From Streptomyces sp. NBC_01116 (GTDB lineage: Bacteria; Actinomycetota; Actinomycetes; Streptomycetales; Streptomycetaceae): DNA of 64,000 nt. The position numbers and the translations under genes are program-made. The stretch spans positions 7,301,501 to 7,365,500 of the forward strand of contig NZ_CP108644.1 in assembly GCF_041435495.1 (NCBI RefSeq). The letters run 5' to 3'. Of the stretch, positions 52,790 through 60,692 are shown one piece after another. The notes under the pieces were generated by a model, which ran no database searches, was not told the origin of the DNA, and worked only from the letters and a program-made list of their open reading frames with translations. Within the stretch, counting starts at the first letter, position 1; every line of letters begins with the position of its first letter.

Positions 52790-53712
52790 GCGGTGGCGCC
52801 CTTCTGCGTGTCGGTGGTGTGCGTCGAGGCCGCCCGGATGGCGCGGACGATCCCGGAGAAGTCCTGGTCCGCTCCCGCGCCCTCGGCGAACCGTGCGTAC
52901 AACTCGGCTGCGCGCAGGCCCAGTTCTGCGTCGACTCCGCCCGCGCGGACCGCGTTGGCCGCCAGGGAGAGGTCCTTGGCCATCAGCGGGGCGGCGAAGC
53001 CGGGGCGGTAGTCGCGGTTGGCCGGGCTGGCCGGGACCGGGCCGGGGACGGGGCAGTTGACGGTGAGGGCCCAGCACTGGCCGGAGGCCGCCGACGCCAC
53101 GTCGTACAGCGCCTGGTCGGAGAGGCCGAGGCTCTCGGCCAGCACGAACGCCTCGCTGACGGCGATCATCGAGACGCCGAGGATCATGTTGTTGCAGATC
53201 TTCGCCGCCTGCCCGGCGCCCGCCGCCCCGCAGTGCACCGCCTTCTTCCCCATCACCGACAGCAGCGGCTCGGCCGCCGCGAACGCGGCCTGCGAGCCCC
53301 CGGCCATGAAGGTGAGCGTGCCCGCCTCTGCGCCCACCACCCCGCCGGAGACCGGGGCGTCCAGGGAGCGGTGGCCTGCCGCCTGTGCCGCCGCGTGGGC
53401 GGCCCGGGAGTCGGCCACGTCGATGGTCGAGCAGTCGACGAACAGGGTGCCGGGGCGGGCGGCGGCGAGCAGGCCCTCCGGACCGTACAGGGAGAGCACA
53501 TGGCGGCCCGCGGGCAGCATCGTGATCACCACGTCGGCCGCCGATGCGGCGTCGGCGGCGGACTCGGCCCGCTCGACCCCGCTCATAGCGGCGGCCGCCA
53601 GACAGGCTTCGACCAGATCGTGGCCGAGCACCCGGTGTCCGGCCCGGACGAGGTTGGCCGCCATCGGGCCGCCCATGTGGCCCAGTCCGATGAAGGCGAC
53701 GGTCGTGGTCAC
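52786..53712 (-). CDS. mmsB: 3-hydroxyisobutyrate dehydrogenase
   Basis: 308 residues of the beta-hydroxyacid dehydrogenase family: NAD-binding FIGLGHMGGPMAANL, substrate-binding DAPVSGG, and catalytic Lys in GAGQAAKICNNMILG. It oxidises 3-hydroxyisobutyrate to methylmalonate semialdehyde. GTG 53712 overlaps the upstream hydrolase gene by 4 bp. Confidence 0.95.
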   Translation of the reverse strand: MTTTVAFIGLGHMGGPMAANLVRAGHRVLGHDLVEACLAAAAMSGVERAESAADAASAADVVITMLPAGRHVLSLYGPEGLLAAARPGTLFVDCSTIDVADSRAAHAAAQAAGHRSLDAPVSGGVVGAEAGTLTFMAGGSQAAFAAAEPLLSVMGKKAVHCGAAGAGQAAKICNNMILGVSMIAVSEAFVLAESLGLSDQALYDVASAASGQCWALTVNCPVPGPVPASPANRDYRPGFAAPLMAKDLSLAANAVRAGGVDAELGLRAAELYARFAEGAGADQDFSGIVRAIRAASTHTTDTQKGATA

Positions 53713-54776
53713 CAGGGCACCTCCTGCGGTGAGTCGGATGCGGCGAGGGAGAGTCCCTCGTCGCCGGTCGGTGCGAAGTACCGGGCCACGTCCGCGTCCG
53801 TGACCTCGACGAGCGTGCCCGGCGACCACCGGGGCGCGCGGTCCTTGTCGATCACCTGGGCGCGGATGCCCTCCACCAGGTCGGGGGAGGAGAGAGCCGC
53901 GCAGGAGACGCGGTACTCCTGCTCCAGCACCCGCTCCAGCGGGCCGAGTCCGCGGCTCCGGCGCAGTGCGGCGAGGGTGACCTTCAGCGCGGTCGGCGAA
54001 CGGCCGAGGATCGTGGCGGCCGCCTCGCCCGCCGCCGGGACGTCGGAGGCGAGCAGCCGCTCCACGATCTCCTCGACCGTGTCGGCGGCGTAACAGCGGT
54101 CGATCCAGGAGCGGTTGTGCTCCAGAACCCCGGGCGGCACGTCCCGGACGTGGCGAGGGAGCGCCGCCGCCGGGGCCTCGCCCGCCAGCGCGGCGAGGAA
54201 CGCGGGCAGCTCCGCCCCCGGTACGAAGTGGTCCGCGAGCCCGCACAGCAGGGCGTCCCCGGCCCCCGCCACCGCACCGGTCAGAGCGAGATGGGTGCCC
54301 AGCTCACCGGGTGCGAGGGCCAGCAGATAGGTCCCTCCGACGTCCGGTACGAAGCCGATCCCGGTCTCCGGCATGGCGACCCTGGACCGCTCGGTGACGA
54401 TCCGGACGCTGCCGTGCGCCGAGACCCCGACCCCGCCGCCCATCACGATGCCGTCCATGACCGCCACGTACGGCTTCGGGTAGCGGGCGATGCGGGCGTT
54501 GAGCCGGTACTCGTCGCGCCAGAACGCGGCCGTCGCCCCGCCGTCCGCGCGGGCGTCCTCGTAGATCGACCGGATGTCGCCGCCCGCGCACAGGCCGCGC
54601 TCCCCGGCCCCGGTGAGGACGACGGCGGCCACCACCGGGTCGTGCTCCCACCGGTCCAGGGCGGCCGTGACCGTCTTCACCATCGCGTGGGTGAGCGCGT
54701 TGAGCGCCCCCGGCCGGTTCAGGGTCAGCACCCCCGTACGTCCCTCGACGCGGGCGAGGACGAGCTCCTCGGTCAT
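53709..54776 (-). CDS. 3-hydroxyisobutyryl-CoA hydrolase (crotonase-like)
   Basis: 355 residues of the ECH_2 type, longer than a normal hydratase. Motifs are GLCAGGDIRSIYEDA, MDGIVMGGGVGVSAHGSVRIVTERSRVAMPETGIGFVPDVGGTYLL and C-terminal RAQVIDKDRAPRWSP. It removes CoA from 3-hydroxyisobutyryl-CoA, supplying mmsB. It overlaps both neighbours by 4 bp. Confidence 0.92.
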   Translation of the reverse strand: MTEELVLARVEGRTGVLTLNRPGALNALTHAMVKTVTAALDRWEHDPVVAAVVLTGAGERGLCAGGDIRSIYEDARADGGATAAFWRDEYRLNARIARYPKPYVAVMDGIVMGGGVGVSAHGSVRIVTERSRVAMPETGIGFVPDVGGTYLLALAPGELGTHLALTGAVAGAGDALLCGLADHFVPGAELPAFLAALAGEAPAAALPRHVRDVPPGVLEHNRSWIDRCYAADTVEEIVERLLASDVPAAGEAAATILGRSPTALKVTLAALRRSRGLGPLERVLEQEYRVSCAALSSPDLVEGIRAQVIDKDRAPRWSPGTLVEVTDADVARYFAPTGDEGLSLAASDSPQEVPW

Positions 54777-55927
54777 CGCAGGGCTCCCGTCAGGCTCCGG
54801 GCCACCATGACGCGCATGATCTCGTTGGTCCCTTCCAGGATCTGGTGGACCCGCAGGTCCCGGACGATCTTCTCGATGCCGTACTCGGCCAGATAGCCGT
54901 AGCCGCCGTGCAGTTGGAGCGCCCGGTCGGCCACCGAGTAGCCGGTGTCCGTCGCGAAGTGCTTGGCCATCGCGCACAACTGCGGGGCGGCGGCCACGTT
55001 CCGGTCGAGCGCCTCGGCCGCATGCCGCACCAGCGCCCGGGCGGCGGCCAGTTCGGTGGCCATGTCGGCCAGCCGGAACTGCAGCGCCTGCGCGTCCAGC
55101 AGCCGGACGCCGAACGCCTCCCGGTCCGCGAGATGCGCGAGGCTGCGGTCCAGAGCGCTCTGCGCCCCGCCCAGCGAGCAGGCGGCGATGCCGAGGCGGC
55201 CGCCGTTGAGCCCGTTCATCGCGATGCGGAAGCCGCCGCCCTCCTCGCCGAGCAGCCGGTCGGCCGGGATCCGCACCTCGTCCAGCAGGACCTGCCGGGT
55301 CGGCTGGGCGTTCCACCCCATCTTCTTCTCGTTGGGCCCGAACGTGAGCCCGGGGTCGTCCCGTTCGACGAGGAACGCGGAGATTCCCCGGGCCCCGTCG
55401 TCGCCGGTGCGGGCCAGTACGACATAGAGGTGCGAGGCGCCCGCCCCGGAGATGAACTGCTTCGTCCCCGTCAGCACGTAGTGGTCGCCGTCGCGCACCG
55501 CGCGGGTGCGCAGCGCGGCGGCGTCGGACCCGGCGCCCGGCTCGGTCAGGCAGTAGCTGCCGAGCCGTTCCATGGTGCAGAGCTCCGGCAGATGGCGGGC
55601 CCGCTGGTCCTCGGTGCCGTACCGGTCGACCATCCAGCCGACCATGTTGTGGATGGAGAGATAGCCCGCGATGGACGGGCAGCCGGTGGCCAGGGCCTCG
55701 AAGACCAGGACGCCGTCGGAGCGGGACAGCTCGGAGCCGCCCCTGTCCTCCCGCACGTACACGCCGCCGAGGCCGAGCCCCGCCGCCTTGCGCAGCACGT
55801 CGACGGGGAAGTGCTTGTCCTGGTCCCAGGTCACGGCGTGCGGGGACAGGTGTTCCTGGGCGAAGTCCAGGGTCGTCTCGACGACCGCGAGCTGGTCGTC
55901 GGTGAGGAGCGTGGTCACGGCACTCAT
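54773..55927 (-). CDS. Acyl-CoA dehydrogenase (isobutyryl-CoA type)
   Basis: 384 residues. FAD-binding motifs are YCLTEPGAGSDAAALRT and FISGAG; the C-terminal block is LQLHGGYGYLAEYGIEKIVRDLRVHQILEGTNEIMRVMVAR. Operon context points to isobutyryl-CoA oxidation to methacrylyl-CoA. The ATG overlaps the mmsA stop region by 4 bp. Confidence 0.93.
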   Translation of the reverse strand: MSAVTTLLTDDQLAVVETTLDFAQEHLSPHAVTWDQDKHFPVDVLRKAAGLGLGGVYVREDRGGSELSRSDGVLVFEALATGCPSIAGYLSIHNMVGWMVDRYGTEDQRARHLPELCTMERLGSYCLTEPGAGSDAAALRTRAVRDGDHYVLTGTKQFISGAGASHLYVVLARTGDDGARGISAFLVERDDPGLTFGPNEKKMGWNAQPTRQVLLDEVRIPADRLLGEEGGGFRIAMNGLNGGRLGIAACSLGGAQSALDRSLAHLADREAFGVRLLDAQALQFRLADMATELAAARALVRHAAEALDRNVAAAPQLCAMAKHFATDTGYSVADRALQLHGGYGYLAEYGIEKIVRDLRVHQILEGTNEIMRVMVARSLTGALR

Positions 55928-57426
55928 CCCATGGTCGGAATCGTGAAGCTGGCCCCGTCCCGGATCCCCGAGGCGGGCCAGCGCGAAGTGACGGTCTTGG
56001 TACGGGTGTAGAAGCGGATGGCGTCCGGCCCGTGCTGGTTCAGGTCGCCGAAGCCGGACCGCTTCCAGCCGCCGAACGTGTGGTAGGCCACCGGCACCGG
56101 GATCGGCACGTTGACGCCGACCATGCCGGTGTCGACGCGGCGCGTGAAGTCGCGGGCGGTGTCGCCGTCGCGGGTGAAGAGCGCGACGCCGTTGCCGTAC
56201 GGGTGCTCCGAGGGCAGCCGCAGCGCCTCCTCGTAGTCCGCCGCGCGGACCACGGACACCACGGGGCCGAAGATCTCCTCCTGGTAGATCCGCATGTCGG
56301 GAGTGACCCGGTCGAAGAGCGACGCGCCCGCGAAGAAGCCGTCCTCGTGCCCTTCCAGCGTGAAGTCCCGGCCGTCGACGACCAGTTCGGCGCCCTCCTG
56401 GACGCCGAGGTCGACGTAGCCGCGCACCCGGTCCACCGCGTCGCGGCCCACCAGCGGCCCGAAGTCGGCGTCCGGGTCGTCCGAGCGGCCGATCCGCAGC
56501 CCGGCGATCCGCTCGGTGAGCCTGGCGACCAGCGCGTCCGCGGTGGCCTCGCCCACCGGCACGGCCACCGAGATCGCCATGCACCGCTCGCCCGCCGAGC
56601 CGTAACCGGCGCCGATCAGCGCGTCCACCGCCTGGTCCAGGTCGGCGTCCGGCATCACGATCATGTGGTTCTTCGCCCCGCCGAAACACTGCGCGCGCTT
56701 GCCGTGGGCGGCGGCGGTGGCGTAGAGGTGCGCGGCGACGGGCGTCGAGCCGACGAAGCCGAGCGCCTTGACGCGCGGATCCTCCAGGAGGGTGTCCACG
56801 GCCTCCTTGCCGCCGTTGACGACGTTGAGAACCCCGGGCGGCAGGCCCGCCTCCAGGAACAGCTCCGCCAGCCGCAGCGGCACCGACGGGTCCCGCTCCG
56901 AGGGCTTGAGGATGAAGGCGTTTCCGCAGGCCAGGGCTGGCGCGGCCTTCCACAGTGGGATCATCGCGGGGAAGTTGAACGGGGTGATGCCCGCGACCAC
57001 CCCGAGCGGCCGGCGCAGCGAGTGGACGTCGATCCCGGCGCCCGCGTTGTCGCTGAACTCGCCCTTCAGCAGATGCGGGACGCCGGCGGCGAACTCCACG
57101 ACGTCCAGCCCGCGCGCGATGTCGCCGTGCGCGTCGGCCACGGTCTTGCCGTGCTCGGAGGAGAGCAGCCGGGCCAGGGAGCCCTTCTCCTTCTCGACGA
57201 GTTGGAGGAAGCGCAGCAGCACGCGGGCGCGGCGCTGCGGATTCCACTCGCCCCACGCGCGCTGGGCCTGCTCGGCGTCGGCGATGGCCGCCTCGGTCTC
57301 GGAGCGGTCGGCCAGCGGCACGCGGGCCTGGACCCGGCCGGTGTTGGGGTCGAAGACATCGCCGTAGGTGCCCGAGGTGCCGGGTGTGTGCTTGCCGCCG
57401 ATGACATGGGTGAGTTCGCGGACCAT
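55924..57426 (-). CDS. mmsA: Methylmalonate-semialdehyde dehydrogenase (acylating)
   Basis: 500 residues of the CoA-dependent aldehyde dehydrogenase family. FGGAKNHMIVMPDADLDQAVDALIGAGYGSAGERCMA contains the nucleophilic Cys and the MMSDH-type GAKNH block; GITPFNFPAMIPLWK is also diagnostic. It converts methylmalonate semialdehyde plus CoA to propionyl-CoA and CO2. It is the first gene of a five-gene operon joined by 4-bp overlaps. A cobalamin riboswitch on the same strand ends about 230 nt upstream. Confidence 0.96.
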   Translation of the reverse strand: MVRELTHVIGGKHTPGTSGTYGDVFDPNTGRVQARVPLADRSETEAAIADAEQAQRAWGEWNPQRRARVLLRFLQLVEKEKGSLARLLSSEHGKTVADAHGDIARGLDVVEFAAGVPHLLKGEFSDNAGAGIDVHSLRRPLGVVAGITPFNFPAMIPLWKAAPALACGNAFILKPSERDPSVPLRLAELFLEAGLPPGVLNVVNGGKEAVDTLLEDPRVKALGFVGSTPVAAHLYATAAAHGKRAQCFGGAKNHMIVMPDADLDQAVDALIGAGYGSAGERCMAISVAVPVGEATADALVARLTERIAGLRIGRSDDPDADFGPLVGRDAVDRVRGYVDLGVQEGAELVVDGRDFTLEGHEDGFFAGASLFDRVTPDMRIYQEEIFGPVVSVVRAADYEEALRLPSEHPYGNGVALFTRDGDTARDFTRRVDTGMVGVNVPIPVPVAYHTFGGWKRSGFGDLNQHGPDAIRFYTRTKTVTSRWPASGIRDGASFTIPTMG

Positions 57427-57485
57427 GGAAGCCTGCTCTCGTCGGTGAGATGGTCAGGTGAGATCCGGGGATGGCGCGCGGCGGC

Positions 57486-57508
57486 CACCGGCGCACGGCG
57501 CGCCGGTG
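57486..57508 (-). terminator. Hairpin in the leader between the minus-strand riboswitch and mmsA
   Basis: Perfect 9-bp stem CACCGGCGC/GCGCCGGTG with a 5-nt loop, 60 bp before the mmsA start. It could be a terminator that isolates the riboswitch transcript from mmsA, or part of the leader structure. Confidence 0.45.
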
Positions 57509-57563
57509 ATCCGGTGCGCGGGCGCGGAGGGGCCGACCGATGTGGACGCGGAGGGCGGGGCCG

Positions 57564-57629
57564 TCAGGGGGCGGGAAGAACCGCTCGCCGTGACGTGCCT
57601 GCGGGGCCGGGAAAACGGACCGGTGCCAT
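57564..57629 (-). CDS. Possible 21-residue leader ORF below the riboswitch
   Basis: ATG 57629 encodes MAPVRFPGPAGTSRRAVLPAP and stops at 57564. A GGATGGAG-type ribosome-binding sequence lies about 10 nt upstream, directly after the riboswitch. It may be a leader peptide or the remains of the gene the riboswitch once controlled. It may also be chance. Confidence 0.25.
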   Translation of the reverse strand: MAPVRFPGPAGTSRRAVLPAP

Positions 57630-57659
57630 GCGTGTCTGCTCCATCCTCGTGGAAACACG

Positions 57660-57850
57660 GAACATCCCGCGGCCGGTATCCTGACTCCCGGATCAGCGCT
57701 CGCCCTCATGCCTTCCCGACGGCTGCTTCGCCGTCAGTGGCGTGTCCTGCGAGGACGAACTCCCCGGTCACAGTGGCGGGACCGCGCCGGACTCGCACCG
57801 GCTTCCCTGACACCACGGGCCTTGAGGGCGTCCGGCTGCGCACCGGCCAC
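57660..57850 (-). ncRNA. Cobalamin riboswitch (minus strand, upstream of mmsA)
   Basis: Read on the minus strand, the conserved B12-box elements appear in order: GGGAAGCCGGTGCGAGTCC, CGGTCCCGCCACTGTGACC, and near the 3' end GGGAGTCAGGATACC. The transcript would run toward mmsA. A possible promoter lies just upstream (TATATC near 57865-57870, beside a GGACGTCC palindrome at 57874-57881). Its position ahead of a valine catabolic operon is unusual; see findings. Confidence 0.85.
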
Positions 57851-57973
57851 CCCGCTGCCCCGACGATATAGTTGGACGTCCTAGTAAGTCCACCCCGCCT
57901 CGCTCCGGACCCGATCCGCACCCGGACGCCCGCCCGCGCCGCCCCCCGGGAGCCAGGCTTTAGGGTCGAGGGC

Positions 57974-58909
57974 ATGCGCATCGTCTCGCTCCTCCCCGCC
58001 GCCACCGATCTGGTGGCCGTCCTGGGGCTGGCCGACGCCCTGGTGGGCCGGACGCACGAGTGCGACTGGCCGCCCGGAACGGTCGACTCCATCCCCGTCG
58101 TCACCGCCGCCGAGTTCTCCCCGGACACCCTCACGAGCCGTGAGATCTCCGACGCGGTGGGCGGCGCGGCCCACTCCGGCTCCTCGCTCTACACCCTGGA
58201 CACCGAGGCCCTGGCCGCGCTCGCCCCCGATGTGGTCCTCACCCAGGACCTCTGCGACGTGTGCGCTCTCTCCTACGCCGGCGTCTCACGGGCGGTACGG
58301 GAGCTGGACGGCGGGCCCCGCGTCCTCAGCCTGGAACCCCGCACCCTCGACGACGTACTCGACTGTCTGACCAGCCTCGGCGACGCGCTCGGCGTGCCGG
58401 AACGGGCCGCACTACGACGGGCGGAGCTGACCGCCCGGCTGGCTGCCGTGCGCCGCCTGACCGAGGGGCTCCGGCGGCCGCGCGTGGTGGCGATCGAATG
58501 GCTGGATCCGCTCTGGCCGGCCGGTCACTGGGTCCCGGAACAGATCACGGCCGCGGGCGGTACGCCGCTGCTCGCCGCGCCCGGCGAGCACACGAAGCCC
58601 ATGGACTGGGACGCCGTACGGGACGCCCGGCCGGACGTCGTCCTGCTGCTGCCCTGCGGATTCCCGCCCGGGCGCACCGTACGCGAGCTGGACCTGCTGA
58701 CCTCGCTGCCCGGCTGGGACGACTTGCCCGCCGTACGCGCCGGGGAGGTCTGGGTCCTCGACGGCCCGGCCCACCACAACCGCCCCGGCCCCCGGGTGGT
58801 CCGGGGCGCCGAGGTGCTGGCGCACGTGCTGCACGGGGTCCGGGCGGGGGAGCCCGTCAGCGGGCACGAGGCGCAGCGCATCGCAGGTACCACCAGGAGG
58901 AACGGCTGA
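57974..58909 (+). CDS. Cobalamin-binding protein (BtuF/TroA-like, helical backbone)
   Basis: 311 residues of the periplasmic-binding-protein-like fold: MRIVSLLPAATDLVAVLGLADALVGRTHECDWPPG, then LTQDLCDVCALSY, VVAIEWLDPLWPAGHWVPEQITAAGG and KPMDWDAVRDARPDVVLLLPCG. There is no signal peptide, as in many actinobacterial BtuF-like proteins. ATG 57974 starts the conserved domain and lies 7 nt after TAGGGT. It is cotranscribed with cobF (1 bp apart). Confidence 0.88.
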   Translation: MRIVSLLPAATDLVAVLGLADALVGRTHECDWPPGTVDSIPVVTAAEFSPDTLTSREISDAVGGAAHSGSSLYTLDTEALAALAPDVVLTQDLCDVCALSYAGVSRAVRELDGGPRVLSLEPRTLDDVLDCLTSLGDALGVPERAALRRAELTARLAAVRRLTEGLRRPRVVAIEWLDPLWPAGHWVPEQITAAGGTPLLAAPGEHTKPMDWDAVRDARPDVVLLLPCGFPPGRTVRELDLLTSLPGWDDLPAVRAGEVWVLDGPAHHNRPGPRVVRGAEVLAHVLHGVRAGEPVSGHEAQRIAGTTRRNG

Positions 58910-58910
58910 C

Positions 58911-59699
58911 ATGAACGACGCACCCCGTCACATCCTCGTCATCGGCATGGGCGCCGGCGACCCCGACCACCTGACGCTCGCCGCGGTGAAGGCCATGCGC
59001 CGGGCCGACGTCTTCTTCGTGCTGGGAAAGGGCAAGGAGAAGGACGCGCTGACCCGGCTGCGGCGGGACATCCTCGACGAACACCTGACCGGCCCCTACC
59101 GCGTCGTCGAGGCCGAGGACCCCTGGCGGGACCGCACCCAGCAGGACGCCGGGCGCTACGCCTCGGCGGTGCACGACTGGCGCCACCGCCGCGCCGACAT
59201 CTGCGAACGCCTGATCGTGGAGGAGCTCGCACCGGGGCAGTGCGGAGCCTTCCTGGTGTGGGGCGACCCGTCCCTGTACGACAGCACCCTCGCCATCCTC
59301 GACGACATCCGAGGCCGCGGGACGGTGGAATTCGGCCACGAGGTGATCCCCGGCATCAGCAGCGTCTCCGCCCTCGCCGCCCGGCACCGCGTCACCCTGA
59401 ATCAGGTCGGCCGCCCCGTCCACATCACCCCGGGACGGCGTCTCGCCCGGGGATTCCCCGAGGACTGCGACCTCGTCGTGATGCTCGACGGCCACGAGAG
59501 CTTCACGCATCTGGCGGGCGTCGGGTGGTGGATCCACTGGGGCGCCTACATCGGGACCCCGGAAGAGATCCTGGTCTCCGGCCCGCTCGACGAGGTGGCC
59601 GGCCGGATCAGCGGGCTGCGCGCGGAGGCCCGCGAACGGCATGGCTGGATCATGGACACCTACCTGCTGAGCCGGGCGCCGGGCGCCGACGGCGACTGA
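58911..59699 (+). CDS. cobF: Precorrin-6A synthase (deacetylating)
   Basis: 262 residues of the tetrapyrrole (corrin/porphyrin) methylase family: ILVIGMGAGDPDHLTLAAVKAMRRADVFFVLGKG, GDPSLYDSTL and EVIPGISSVSALAARH. It methylates C-1 of precorrin-5 and releases acetate in aerobic B12 synthesis. It follows the B12-binding protein gene directly, and the only other cobalamin-linked gene nearby is metE. Confidence 0.93.
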   Translation: MNDAPRHILVIGMGAGDPDHLTLAAVKAMRRADVFFVLGKGKEKDALTRLRRDILDEHLTGPYRVVEAEDPWRDRTQQDAGRYASAVHDWRHRRADICERLIVEELAPGQCGAFLVWGDPSLYDSTLAILDDIRGRGTVEFGHEVIPGISSVSALAARHRVTLNQVGRPVHITPGRRLARGFPEDCDLVVMLDGHESFTHLAGVGWWIHWGAYIGTPEEILVSGPLDEVAGRISGLRAEARERHGWIMDTYLLSRAPGADGD

Positions 59700-59787
59700 C
59701 GGCCGCCGGCTCACGGGTCCGCGCCGAGGCGCGGGCGGCGAGGGCCTCCGCACCTCGTCGTCGGACCGGCCGAGGTGTCAGGAGGCG

Positions 59788-59985
59788 TCAGCGCCCGGTC
59801 TCGTGCGCCCTGATCACGCCGAGCCCGTGCCCCAGGCTCGGGCATTCGGCGGTGAGGTCGTCGCCCCGCACCAGGTAGTCGTGCACCCGGCCGTCCGCGG
59901 GTCGTTCGATCGCGCGATACAGCGTGCCGTTCACGGTGATCGTCCAGTCGTCGCCGTCCTGGGCCCACCCGACTGTCTTCTTCAT
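59788..59985 (-). CDS. Small hypothetical protein
   Basis: 65 residues: MKKTVGWAQDGDDWTITVNG, then YRAIERPADGRVHDYLVRGDDL and a Gly/His-rich end. Its two beta-hairpin-like halves suggest a small soluble domain. Many actinomycetes encode similar small proteins, but I know no function. It is oriented against cobF. Confidence 0.6.
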   Translation of the reverse strand: MKKTVGWAQDGDDWTITVNGTLYRAIERPADGRVHDYLVRGDDLTAECPSLGHGLGVIRAHETGR

Positions 59986-60317
59986 CTGGCGTTTTCCGTT
60001 TCCTCGGTCGGCCTCGCCGCGGGTCGGCGGCCGTGTAGTGGGAAGAAGAACGGCTTGTGACGCTCGGTGGTTCCGCAGTCCCTACGCCATTCGGTTACAT
60101 CTGTGTCACTGTCGCGTCCAGTGGACGCGCCCGACCTGACTGGCGGTCAGCACGGCGCTGACGAACAGCCGAACGAGCGGAGAACGCGCGTAGCTCGACG
60201 CTGTGACCCGCCGCGACGGAGTCCGGCCCGGAGCCGGGGAGTGCGCCGGCCCGTGTCCCACGTCACCGTCCGAAGTGTGAACAACGGTGTGCGCGGGCCG
60301 GGCGTCCCCTTAGGGTG

Positions 60318-60515
60318 ATCGGTGCAGCTGGTTCACCCTGTCCGCCAGACAGGGTGTCGCAAGAGGGAACCCGGTGGGAATCCGGGACTGCCCCGCAGCG
60401 GTGAGTGGGAACGACCGCCGTCATACGCACTGGGCCCGGCCGGGTCTGGGAAGCGACGGCCAGTAGGTGTCTGCCCCGGCAGACGTGCCCGCGAGTCCGA
60501 AGACCTGCCCGTTGC
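60318..60515 (+). ncRNA. Cobalamin riboswitch controlling metE
   Basis: The aptamer contains GGGAACCCGGTGGGAATCC, GGGACTGCCCCGCAGCGGTG (the conserved B12 box), and the 3' element CGAGTCCGAAGACCTGCC. It lies 180 nt upstream of metE in the same direction. B12 binding is expected to lower metE expression when B12-dependent MetH can work, as known for actinobacterial metE genes. Confidence 0.95.
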
Positions 60516-60539
60516 CCGCACGCGACCGTTCGCGTGCGG
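60516..60539 (+). promoter_or_regulatory. Expression-platform hairpin of the metE riboswitch
   Basis: Perfect 10-bp stem CCGCACGCGA/TCGCGTGCGG with a 4-nt loop directly after the aptamer. It lacks a U-tract and may act as a terminator or anti-sequestering element. Confidence 0.5.
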
Positions 60540-60692
60540 AGATCTCGGTGACCTCGTGGGCGGGTCGGCGTAACCATCGGGCGGACGGACACGGATGCGA
60601 CGTGTCCCGGTCTCCGCCCGATGCGTCATCCCTTCGCGTCCGCGTCCGGTCCCGGGGTCCGTCCCGCAGACACGCTCGCGAAGGAGAGTCAC

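Noticed and set aside
54773..57709. A minus-strand frame of nearly 1000 codons covering mmsA and the acyl-CoA dehydrogenase
   Set aside because: Its first two thirds are an out-of-frame reading of mmsA, rich in Arg/Gly/Pro. Only its end is the real acyl-CoA dehydrogenase, starting at 55927.
57874..57881. GGACGTCC palindrome as a defined regulator site
   Set aside because: The 8-bp core is perfect but the flanks are only partly symmetric, and I cannot link it to a known regulator. It is kept only as a note at the riboswitch promoter.
59986..60317. Coding sequence upstream of the metE riboswitch
   Set aside because: Short frames here are Arg-rich and lack starts with ribosome-binding sites. 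The interval more likely holds the metE promoter and the promoter of the small minus-strand gene.
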